From contig JAPFBE010000002.1 in the NCBI GenBank assembly GCA_034336665.1, forward strand, positions 6,432,146-6,496,145: DNA of 64,000 nt, written 5' to 3'. The position numbers and the translations under genes are program-made. Position 1 is the stretch's first letter; every line of letters starts with the position of its first letter. Origin of the DNA: Luscinia megarhynchos (Eukaryota; Chordata; Aves; Passeriformes; Turdidae). Below, one piece after another: positions 52,200 to 62,400 of the stretch. The notes beneath the pieces are model-generated. The model had not been told where the DNA came from. It did no database searches and saw only the letters and a list, made by a program, of their open reading frames with translations.

Positions 52200-53379
52200 G
52201 TGGCTATTGATGGCTACAGGCTGTTAAGAAGAGAGAGGAGAAAGGAGAGGTGGAGGAATCCACCACAAGAGGTAGATTCAGTATGAAGAGCTGTCTTTGA
52301 AGAACAGCCACAAGCAGGTCAAAAGCCTGTGGGTAAGAATCTGGAATAGTGGAATCAAAGAGAACCCTGTGTTCTCCCAGCTGATCAAGGGGATCCTGTT
52401 GATGGAGCCTTCTCACTCCAGCTACAGGAGGCATTGCACTCGCAGGCTCTAACCCTTCTGGAAGGCTTCAACCACCCTGACATCTGCTGGAAAACAGCAT
52501 GGCAAGCTGTAGGCAATCCAGAGACTCCTAGAATGCATGGAGGATAACTTCTTAACCCAGATATTAGAACACCCTACAAGGAGAGATGTGTTACTGCATC
52601 TGTTGGTCACCAAAACAAGTGAGCTTATTGGGGATGTCAAAACTTGAAGAAGCCTGAGCTGCAGTGATCATGCACTGGTGGAGTTCACAGTCCTGAAGAA
52701 TATGGATCAGATAAGGAGCAAGATTAGGCTCCTGAATTTTAGGAAAGCAGACTTCCAGCCTTTCAGGGAGATAGTGGGATCCTGTGGAAGACTGCCCACA
52801 GGGACAAAGGGGTGGTGCCTTCCCTAGAATGCAAGTTTTAGCAATCCCCAGGAGCAAAAAATCAGGCAAAGAAGGCAAGAGACTGCTGGTCAAACTAAAG
52901 GGAAAGAAGCAAATGCATGGACAGTTGAGGCTAGGACAGGTAACCCAGGGAGAGTGTAGAGACAATGTATGGTTGTGTAGTGACGGGAGGAGAAAGGCCA
53001 AGGTGAAAATGGAACTAAACCTGGCAAGGCAATAGCAGGAAGGGCTTCTATGAGAATGTTAACCAGAGAAGGAAGGTAAAAGAGGGTGTATACTCTCTGA
53101 TAAACAGTACTTGAAAACTGGCAACAAAGGATGAGGAGAAAGTTGAGGTACTCAACAACTTCCTTTTGCCCCATTCGTTAATGGCAATCTCTCTTTCCAC
53201 TCTTCTCAAGAGGATGGAGAGCAGGATGGAGAGTGGGGGAGAAAAGTTCCTCTTAAAGCAAGTATCTAGGGAAGATGTGATTGCTCAGTCCAAGTATAAT
53301 TTTTCCCCTAATAATTGGGGATGATAATGAAACAAAAACAGATGGGTACAAGCTAAACACGAATGTTTCTAGCTGATAA

Positions 53380-56095
53380 TTAGAAGGGTTCCTAAGTACC
53401 ACAGTACAAGGTTTGGAACAAGGTTTCCAGTAGGATTAGCAGGAAAACAACATATATATGTGACAGCAAGAGTTCAAAAAATCCATTTTGCCTCAAGATG
53501 ACATAGTTCTGAAGGGCTACATAGCGTAGGAAAGACAAACAAGGAAAGTGCAATGGTAGAGCTGCTCTCCAAGTGAGGCAACACGTGGAATGTATTAGGC
53601 TCTTTCTCAGGCTGGAGGACAAGCAAGTCAAGAGCTTATGGGTTAGGATAAAATAGCAGACTAGTAAGGGTGGCATTGATGTGGGTCTTTGCTACAGGTA
53701 TTCTGGGCAGGAGGGGTAAGTGTGTGATGCCTAGAGGCAGCTTGAGGCAGTCTAGAAGTCACAGACACTGGTTCCTGTGGGGACCTTTAACTACCCTGAC
53801 ATCTGCTGGAGAAACAACACAGCAATGGACAAACAGCCCAGAAGGTTCCCAGAAAGCTCTGAGGACAACTTCCTGACACAGGTAGTGAGAATTCCAGAAG
53901 GAATGATGTGCTTTCTGACTCATAGTAACAAACAGAGATATGAAGGTTGGGAGCAGCCTTGGCTCTAGTGACTATGAGACTGTGGAACTCAGTATCAAGG
54001 AAGCAGGCAAGGAGGAAGCAGGGCAGCAAATAAGATTGTTACCATGGACTTCAGGAAAGCTAATTTTAGCCTCTTTAGGGATCTTCTTGGAAGAATCCAA
54101 TGGGAACAGGTCCCGAGGGAAGAGAAATCCAAGGGCTGGTTGATATTCAGGGATCAAGAACAGTGCCTCCCAATGAGCAAGAAATTGGGCAAAGTGGCCA
54201 GAAAGTGATCTTCATGTATGAATAAAGAACTCCTGTCAATACTCAAGCAGAAGCAGAAAATACACAGGAGATGGAAAAAGGGTCAGGTCACTTGAGCTGA
54301 ATATAGAGAGGTTGTCAGTGTAAGTAGAAATGAGACAAGGAAGGTCAAAGCCCATCTGGAATTAAATCTGGCCAAGAAAGTCAAGGACAACAAGAAGGGT
54401 TTCTGCAAATACATCAATAACAAAAGGAAAACAAAGGAAAATATGGGCCCATTACAAGATACAGAGAGGACTCTGTTAAAAAAAAGGATGCAGAGAAGGC
54501 AGAGTAACTGAATGCTTTCACTGCATCAGTCTTCACTGACATGGCCAGCCCTCGGGAATCTTTGACCCAGGGAGACCAGGGTCAAGGATCACTGGAAAGG
54601 AAACTTTCCCTCTCTCAAGGGGGATTTGGTTAGAGAACACCTAGGCAGATTTAGTGTCTGCAGGTCCATGGGGCCTGATGGAATGCACCCATGAGTGCTG
54701 AGAGAATTGTGGACACCACAGCAGGGCCTTTAATGGTCACCTCTGAAATGTTGTGGAGATCAGGAGAGGTGTCTGAGCACAGGAAGAGAGTAAATGTCAC
54801 CTCAGTCTTCAAAAGGGGCAAGGAGGACCCAGGGAAACACCAGCCAGTCAGCCTAACTCCATCCCTGGAAACACCTCATTCTGGGGGTGTTCCCTATCCA
54901 CAGGGAGAACAAGAAGGGGATCAGGAGTAGTCAGCAAGGATTCACTAAAGGCAAATCATGCTTGACCAACCTGGTGGCCTTCCATGATGGGACAACTTCC
55001 ATGATGGATGAGGGGAGAGCAGTGTGAACTGTCTGCCTCAGCTTCAGCAAGGCTTTGGACTCTGCCTCTCACAATGCCCTCGAAGGCAAACTCAGGAAGT
55101 GTGGACTGGATAAGTGGGCAGAAGGTGGATGGAGAACTGGCTGAATGGCACATGACAGGGGGATGTAATCAGCAAAGAGGGTCCAGCTGGAGGCTGGTGA
55201 CTAGTGGTGTCTACCAAGGATCAGTACTGGTCCAGTATTGTTTAACCTGTTCATCAGTGACTTGGGGGGGGCAGATGCCTCCTCAGCAAGTTCACTGATG
55301 ACACAAAGCTGGGAGGAGTGGCCAATACCCCAGAGTGTTGAGCTGACATTCAGAAAGGTCTCAACAGGTTGGAGAGAAGGGCACAGAAGAACTGTCTGAT
55401 TTTCAGCAAAGACAAATGCAGAGTCCTGCACCAGTACAGGCTGGGGGCCAAACTGCTGGAAAGCAGCTCTGTGGAGAAGGACCTGTGGGTCCTGGTGGAC
55501 AACAAGCTGTCCATGAGCCAGCAGTGAGCCCTTGTGGCCAAGGTAGCCAATGGTCTCCTCAGGTGCATTGGGAAGAGCTTTGCCAGCAGGTGGAGGAGGT
55601 GATCCTGTCCTTCTACTCAGCCCAGGTGAGGCACATCTGGAGTGCTGTGTCCAGTTCTGGGCTCCTCAGGACAACAGTGACATGGAGCTGCTGGAGTGGG
55701 TTCAGCAGAGGGCAACAAAGATGATCAGGGGACTGGAGTATCTCTTACAAGGAAAGAGAGAGCTGGGTCTGTTCAGCCTTGAGAAGAGACAACTGAGGGG
55801 TAACCTCATGAATTTGTATAAATATCTAAAGGGGGTTGCCAAGAGGGTGGAGCCAGGCTCTTCTCAATGGTGCCAAGCAATAGGAAAAGAGGCAACAGGC
55901 AGAGACTGATGCAAGAAAGCTCCATCTGAATAAAAGGAAGAACTTCTTTACTGTGAGGGTGATTGAGCACTGGAGAAGTTGTGGAGTCTCCCTCACTGGA
56001 GATAGTCAAGAACCATCTGGTCACAATGCTGTGCCATGTGCTCTGGAATGACTCTGCACAGAGAGGTTGGACCAGACAACCCTCTCTGAGGTGAT
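53380..56095 (+). mobile_element. CR1 retrotransposon copy B (endonuclease and reverse transcriptase relic, 3' UTR)
   Basis: Copy B is a second, longer CR1 remnant. TVQGLEQGF-like sequence near 53400 and GTFNYPDICWRNNTA at about 53779-53820 mark the endonuclease. NLAKKVKDNKKGFCKYINN at about 54366-54420 is the linker. MLWRSGEVSEHRKRVNVTSV and the PVSLTPS segment (54740-54870) are reverse-transcriptase fingers. FSKAFDSAS-like sequence is near 55040, and FTDDTKLGG at 55291-55317 holds the catalytic Asp pair. [30 protein letters not shown] and [14 protein letters not shown] lie in 55630-55800. The 3' UTR ends around GAGGTTGGACCAGACAACCC (56064-56083), without a clear ATTCTATG tail. Numerous frameshifts and stops render it dead. 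It lies antisense to POU6F2. Confidence 0.88.
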
Positions 56096-56099
56096 AACA

Positions 56100-58188
56100 T
56101 CAAGCTAGTATGTTTACAGCTGCACTTTCAACCACAAGTCAGTTTTCTGTTTTTCTCTTCTGAGTACTACCTTGATTTGACCTCCATGATGTGTGACACT
56201 TTTTGTTTTTCTTTTTACAAATATAGAAAATCTAGAGTACACTTACTGCTTTACCCTTACCATCTCGTTTTTTTCTCTTTTCCATATGACCCGTGAGTGT
56301 ATATGTTATAATAACTCTGTTTCAACTCCTATTACCCTTAGTGCAGCTGTGGGAATCTAGCAGTCAACACCTATGATATCAATACCTACTGCATTCTTCA
56401 TTAGAAGGAAGAAGCCCAAGGAGATGAGTACATGAGGAGACTAGAATACTTTACTATCTCCATCTTAATAGATAAAGGCAACCTTTCTCTCACATTACAA
56501 AGTGAGGGGAGCCATGTAAAGACATGCCCAAGGAAAACAGTGCACTCTTCTTTAAAACCTAAGCATTTGAGTCAGAAGCTGTCTTTTGGGCATGTACTCA
56601 GAGATCAAATTTAACTTCACCCCTGGAAAATGTAATTATTTCCCTTATTCTTCTGTAAATATTGTATGATAGCTACAATTTAATAAATTTCATTCATCGG
56701 TTTATACCACTGATCTTATTCATTCACAATTGATTAAAATAGGAGGTGTTTCACAAGTAGCAAAAGAGATGCAACTCCTAAAGATATATCACTGCTTTAG
56801 TTTAGATTTCCCACAGCACGACTCACTAGGTCTATAATGTATTTTTCACTCTCTGGTGTTTGCTCAAAGACTTTCAAACACAATATAAATTCCTCTGTTA
56901 AACCATACAATTATTTTTACTAATCCATTGAGAATGGCAAAGCTGAAGTGTTTGAACTGAGGCAGCCTGGTACAATAATCTAACAGTTCATTCAAGCAGG
57001 TGCAGGAAGTATTATGCAAATTTCTACTAACTTCTTTTTTTATGCATGAGCACCTCACATTTATATTCCTCAGGCATAAAGTTCATTCCTTTGACAGTCA
57101 CCACTAACTCACTACAGTCAGCTATCACCAGGGTGGTATCAACCACATGTACATGCTACAAATGGAACATGTTTTCCTAACTACTTTAGTTTAAAGGACA
57201 GTAGCTGTACAAGATGACCTGGGTTTTATGCACAGAGGCAATCAAAAGTAGAAGAGCGGTGTCCCACAGCCACTACCAGCAGAAATTCTTGGAGACTTGG
57301 ACCTGCATTTGAGAGCTGTATATTGAAAATCTTCTAAGATAAGCTTGAATGGCCTTCCAAGGAGAAGTCATAGAGTATTAAGAGCATCATTAAATTTTGT
57401 GAGGGAAAGTTTACTTCCTGCTTGCAGTTCATTCTTATTTCATTGGAAATAAGCATTGAAAGTTTTGTCCAAAGAAAATCCTGATAATTACAGAAGATGG
57501 GAAGCCTTCATTCCAAACTCTAAGACCTGTTTTTAGCAAAGGTTCCAGCACATATAATGCAATCAGTCTTCACAGGCTCATAAAGCTGAGGAAGCAGGAT
57601 CTGAGAAGAAGGCTTTCCCCACTGCTCAAGGTTGTAAGGAGAAAAAACCCTCTTACTCATCAAACTTCATAGAATCAACCACTATGGAGACATTCACAGA
57701 GCATCTTCCCTTAAATCCTGGTCACACATACTGTGAAAATAGCATCATCCCTGGCTGGAATAAACTTTATATATAACTAACTACTGAGCATCACTGGTCT
57801 GAGTAGACCAATAGAACCTGCCACACTGATGTCTTATCTTCTTACCACATACACTTAATTACAGGGCTCCTGTTAAGCTGCTTTTTGCTGAGTTACAAAT
57901 GCGCTCAGAATTCAGCTCTAGCTGCCAACGAGAATTTGGTGCTGTATAGAGGCATGAGTGCACCAACAGGTCTCAGCATCCTGAATCTGATCATCTGGGG
58001 CTTTCTCCTACGTGCCCTGCCCCTGGAACAGGGACTCCTCAGTACTCAACCCTTACTGAACTTACATTTCGGTTACACCAGCCTCCATCCCTTGTCTCTT
58101 GCCCCGCCTCCTGGATGTGCTTGGATTTACACGGATAGTTGTCTCCCGAGCCAAACGCTCGCATGTACGTTGTAGGCTCGTCTCTCGT
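56100..58188. other. Non-coding stretch between CR1 copy B and the candidate LTR
   Basis: No gene was recognised. The last 150 bases before the LTR become richer in CpG (GAGCCAAACGCTCGCATGTACG). This part joins smoothly to the sequence right of the LTR if the LTR and one duplication are removed, and may itself belong to an unrecognised older repeat. Confidence 0.4.
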
Positions 58189-58193
58189 CCTGT
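58189..58193 (+). repeat. Left target-site duplication of the LTR (CCTGT)
   Basis: The same pentamer occurs directly after the CA end of the LTR at 59469-59473. A five-base match has some chance probability, but its position at both TG and CA ends supports insertion. Confidence 0.5.
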
Positions 58194-58300
58194 TGGGTTG
58201 GTTTCACGTCCTGGGGGGGAGCCGCCTGAGGGAAGCCGCACGAGGCCGGGGGTGGGAGGGGCTGTCCCGTCCCTGGGGGCATCCCCGTGGGCTACGGGAA

Positions 58301-58380
58301 CCAATCAGAGCGCTGATTTGGTGATGGACAGCTCGGGAAACCAATCGAAGGCTGTTTCGCTTTCACAAATCACATTGGAT
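58301..58380 (+). promoter_or_regulatory. CCAAT-box cluster in the LTR (NF-Y-like sites)
   Basis: CCAATC occurs at 58301-58306 and 58341-58346. An inverted ATTGG lies at 58374-58378, and GATTTGGT at 58315-58322 is a degenerate inverted copy. The first box is part of the near-palindrome ACCAATCAGAGCGCTGATTTGGT. Repeated CCAAT boxes recruit NF-Y in many retroviral LTR promoters. No clear TATA box was found before the GC-rich block, so initiation may be CpG-type. Confidence 0.55.
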
Positions 58381-58409
58381 TGAGGTAAATGCTCTCATTC
58401 GGCTTCTGG

Positions 58410-58650
58410 CTCCCGGGTGGTGCGGTGGCCTCTGGCCGGGGCACCGGCCACGCCGGCCCGGCTCCGGGTTCAGCGGGGGGCCCGGCCCGGCCCGGCACCC
58501 TGGCCCCGGCTCTTTGGGGGACCCAGCCCGGCACCCCGGCCCCGGTTTGGTGGGGGGCCCGGTCCGGCCTCATGGTCCCAGCCCCGCCCGACCGCATGGC
58601 TCCCGGCCCTGCCGGCTCGGCTCGCTCGGCTCAGCTCAGCTCCCCTCTCC
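58410..58650 (+). repeat. GC-rich, CpG-dense block with degenerate minisatellite units
   Basis: Units of about 37-45 bp built on GGGGGGCCCGG, CCCGGCACCC and GGCCCCGG recur two to three times (58476-58580), with shorter CTCGGCT repeats at the right end. This is the only strongly GC-rich sequence in the window and reads as open frames on both strands because stop codons are rare in it. It is interpreted as part of the LTR promoter rather than as a gene. Confidence 0.7.
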
Positions 58651-59364
58651 ATGTGGCAGAAGAGACCTCCAGCTGCCCAAGTGGCTTCTTCACGATCTGG
58701 ATACAATTTTAACTTCTTAATGCCTGGATAATATTCTTGATCTCCTGAGCTCCCCTGAATGAGAAGGAATAAAGCATGGAGTCCACAGAAGTCATTTTGG
58801 AATGAAGATAAAGTTCCTGATGGGAAGAGATTGAAAAGATGCAACTGATAAGTAGCTGAAAACCTTTTCTTGGGGGCTCTAGGGGGATTGTGACTTCACT
58901 AAAATTCCTTTAAACTGTGAAATATACTTGGAGAGGTTTGGATGCTTGAGAAGAAGATTTTTTGCCTTGGGGAAATGGAGCTCTCTCTGTTTCGGGACTG
59001 GAATATGAACAGAGACATTTGATAGAGAAGGAGATGAAGAGAATTTTGTTTTTCAGCAGCCTGCCTTTAAAGATGGTACCCCAAGTGTAACATAACTCAT
59101 AGCACAGCTCTGGAAGGACTGTGAAAAAATGGGAGAGTCATAATCTGCAATATTTTCCCGGGCGGATGTGGATTGTGAAGGTGAAGACACCCCCTAAGCC
59201 ATAACTAAAAATGGAACTTTTCTCTCTTAAGTGAACTGAAATGATTATTTAAGTAGATAACTGACTGAAGTTTTCTCTGTATGTTGTTGTTAAGAAATGT
59301 GGAATGAAGGAAGAGGGAGGAAGGAACAATCTAGGAATCTTACTCTGAATTTTTTTGTGTTATT

Positions 59365-59370
59365 AATAAA
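59365..59370 (+). terminator. Poly(A) signal of the LTR (AATAAA)
   Basis: A canonical hexamer lies about 100 bp before the LTR end, followed by a T-rich segment and GTTTTGAGCCTGCCTTGTC. This fits the R/U5 arrangement of a retroviral LTR in plus orientation. Confidence 0.55.
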
Positions 59371-59473
59371 TTTCTTCTTATATCTTTTTAAGTTTTGAGC
59401 CTGCCTTGTCTTTACTCCTGGATCCTATCTCTAAAGGAAATGGGCAAAACCCAAGTCACACCGTGACACCTGT

Positions 59474-62400
59474 CTTTGACACCATTTCCAGATATTCCCA
59501 TTTGAGACCCCTGGGTAGGTATTGGATCTGGTTTCAGACCCCTTTGTACCCCCTTTCCATCACTCGGGGTCAACTTCCACTTCTGGCTCATCTCCTCTTA
59601 GAAAACAGCAAGTCTCACTGCTGCCTAACATGAAGACAGACACTGAATTGTGCTGGGACACATCTCTTGTCCTCACAAATTGTTCTTTCTAGCCTGTCTG
59701 CAGTAGAAGACTCCAGCAGGAAGCCTAGAACTCATCTCAATACTGAACTACAGCTGTACCCCACTGTTGTACTCCAACCTTCCCATAGGTTCCCCCATCG
59801 TAGACACCACATACCATGAGACCATTCATCCACAGTAGAGCATTCTCATTTTCTCATCCAGCACATACCCAACAAAGTGACGAGCAGAACCTTTCACTGA
59901 TCTGCACTGGACTGAACATCACAGCAGAGTCATGCCTCTGCCTGGGCTAACAAAATGTCGCTGTAATGCTCACTGAGTCCTTCACCTTCTAAACTGCCTC
60001 CTTACCCTCCGGAGACAGCAAACAAGTAGGACAATGGCATCTACTGCACTCTTCTTCCCCAAGAGCCCCCACTGCCCTAGACTCCAATACAGCTCCTAGA
60101 GACCAAACTACTATCACATTGGTTTTTTACCTCTTAGTTATGCATTTGATACTTCTTGAAGCATACAAATTAAATCCAAATCAGAAATACATTCTTTAAG
60201 AGGTGATCTGGAAGATGAATCAGAGAAAATTTTCTGTGCTGAGTAGCATGTAAGATGTAAGTATAGTTGTGAACAAATATCAGCGTGTTTATTATTAAGA
60301 CATTTTGAACAATTTTTAATTTAATAAGCCACAGTTTTTATTTCAGCAGTGAATGTAATGAACTGTATTAAACTTAACAGTAGCAAGAGCAAAAGTTTAT
60401 TAGCTAGTCTACAAAATCTCACAAAACAGGTCAATAGAGAGTAAAGATTGTCAGCTGAAACTGTGACTTACAGCAATACATCATTATAAAAAATAAATGG
60501 GTTTATGGGTTTTATATTTCTGTGCTGCATTTGAGATAAAAATATAATCCAAAAGTAGAAAAGTCTTTCCTGCCTTGCACCATGGGTAGATCTGTATTAA
60601 ATAGGCATAACACATTCCCATTCTGCCAAGACAGCATTTTACATGTGCTGAGTTTGGGTGTAAATGACCTTAATTAGGTTAGGTAGAAATCAGGTCTTGT
60701 GTCAAAGGAATACAGGCCATATATACATGGTCTTTATTAAATTAATAAAATAAATATTCCTTCTGGCAATAGGAGCTAACTCTATCATAGATGAGTAAAG
60801 GAGTGAACAGTAGAGAGGAATCACCCCCCAGGTTTACGTTGCAATCCTTTCCTTCCCAGTTCTCCCCAAGGAGAGAAGGATCACATCCCAAAGAACAGAA
60901 TGACTTTAAAAGTTGTAAATAGTTCTTCAGCTGCACAGTCACTATGCTTTACTAGACACACAGTTTCCAGATATGCAAACCCTTGTGTGGGTTTCATTCA
61001 GCTCTGTCATCCCAGCATATCTGAAGGGGCTGCTTGGTGCCCAGATCAGGGCCTGAGAGGATTATCACAGCACTTCTCCTGGAGTCATTACATACTGCCA
61101 CAGTCCTAGGCAAGCCTCCCTTAATTTCCCTTGACAGTTCATCATATCCTGACACCAACACTCCTCTCTATCAAAATTTCAGGCATTTTGTCCTCATCAT
61201 ACACCCTGGACTAGAAGTCTCCATTATTGAAATGCAAGTGTTCTAGCATTTCATGTTACTTAGATTTGATTTTATTGCTTAAGATTCTATTTAAGATTTT
61301 TATCTAATGCAGCATGGCATTGGTATGATGATTAAACTGAGATATTTTGATGGTGTTTTTTGCTATTTGCTTAGTCTAAAATGAATGAACATTATTTCAA
61401 TTAAAGTAACATTACAGAAAAATAAAGCATAGCAAACAAGCGTGGTTCATGCACACCAGCATGTTTCTTGTGGTCAAAGTATGCAATTTGGGCGTCAGCT
61501 AAGGGGCATCTCAGAGGTCCCCTCTTTGGACAACAGCATTCCAATAAAAATTACAAAAAATATTAATTGATTGATTATTTTAGAGTAGTTATTTACAAGT
61601 TAGATATGTTCTACCAGAAACCACTGTCATTTGTCACTTCTCATTAACAAGATTTGGCTCTCATTTGAACTTACATAACAATTGTCTCTAAGAAAAGGCA
61701 GGTTTGACTGAAAACAATGGAAAGTTATTAGAGAACCAATATCACAGCATGTAAATAAATAAGAAAGACTACTGCACATATTTCCAGTGTTGCAACAGAT
61801 TTCCCCATATATTCTGTGTATTTTATGACATACCAAGTAGTTCAACCCATTTGTCTTTCTGGACAATTGTCAAATAGCTGTCCTTTGTTGTTTCTGCCTT
61901 TATACACAATTTATTTTGCAAATAAAGGAATAAAACAGACCAGTACTAAAACCTCTTCCTCCCTACCTCTCCTTTGACATTCAAAAAGCCACAAATTCCA
62001 TTACCCATTTTTTTGTACCAGCACCTGAGCTTCACTGCAGGTGAGAGGCAGCGAGTCTCTAGGCTATCATGTTTCTCTCTAATTCATGCAACCAAAAATA
62101 CTATTTAAAAACAGCTGGAGAAACAGCTGTAACCATGTTAAAGAACTTTGTTTTCTCTGACCAGCCTTATAAACCTGTACTTCCTATAGACTGACTTTTT
62201 TTAAAGCTCTACCTGGTGTCTCAATTTTTATTGAGTCTTAACTGACTTTATTTTAACATGTTCTGAAATATTTAAGGGGGTAGGATGCTCTCTGAAGTCA
62301 CTTTTGTATTGGATTACACACTTCAAATCTGTAGGCTCTATCATACTGAACATATAACATGGACTGGTCACCACCATAAAAGCACTGTTCCCATCTTCTA

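Larger units (their letters stand above)
51330..53300 (+). mobile_element. CR1 retrotransposon copy A (5' half: ORF1 esterase-like relic and ORF2 endonuclease relic)
   Basis: Copy A begins near GTAGTAGTCGCTGGTGACCCC, translating VVVAGDPILKGMEG, which matches the GDSLLRGMEG start of the SGNH-type esterase domain in avian CR1 ORF1. Later, FQVSTD fits the HVGTND block. From about 51590 it passes into ORF2. SMGKKKKELEV at about 52029-52060 corresponds to the endonuclease start, and GFNHPDICW (about 52464-52490) to the conserved GDFNHPDICW block. It continues through TNKE-like, SDHALVEF-like and KVEVLNNFLL-like segments to about 53170-53280. Stops and frameshifts are frequent. No reverse-transcriptase motifs and no 3' tail follow, because copy B starts next. 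Lacking the 3' end is unusual for a LINE. The copy is interrupted by a nested tail fragment at 52131-52199. Confidence 0.8.
58194..59468 (+). mobile_element. Candidate solo LTR of an avian endogenous retrovirus
   Basis: A 1275-bp block starts TGGGTTGGTTTCACG and ends CACACCGTGACA, so it has TG...CA ends. The pentamer CCTGT flanks both sides (58189-58193 and 59469-59473), the expected size of a retroviral target duplication. Inside are a GC-rich promoter-like first half with several CCAAT boxes and an AT-richer second half. Near the 3' end are AATAAA and a GTTTTGAGCCTGCCTTGTCTTT region reminiscent of passerine LTR ends. No gag, pol or env and no primer-binding site follow, so it is a solo LTR formed by LTR-LTR recombination. 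The start could instead be TGTTGGG at 58191, but then no flanking duplication is seen. Family assignment is not possible without a library. Confidence 0.58.

Noticed and set aside
55416..55909. Open frames of 102 and 119 codons with reverse-transcriptase-like sequence
   Set aside because: They are fragments of CR1 copy B in shifted frames, not a host gene.
58062..58844. Overlapping open frames on both strands rich in Pro, Gly, Ala and Arg
   Set aside because: They come from the GC-rich LTR block, where stop codons are rare. Simultaneous openness on both strands argues against coding.
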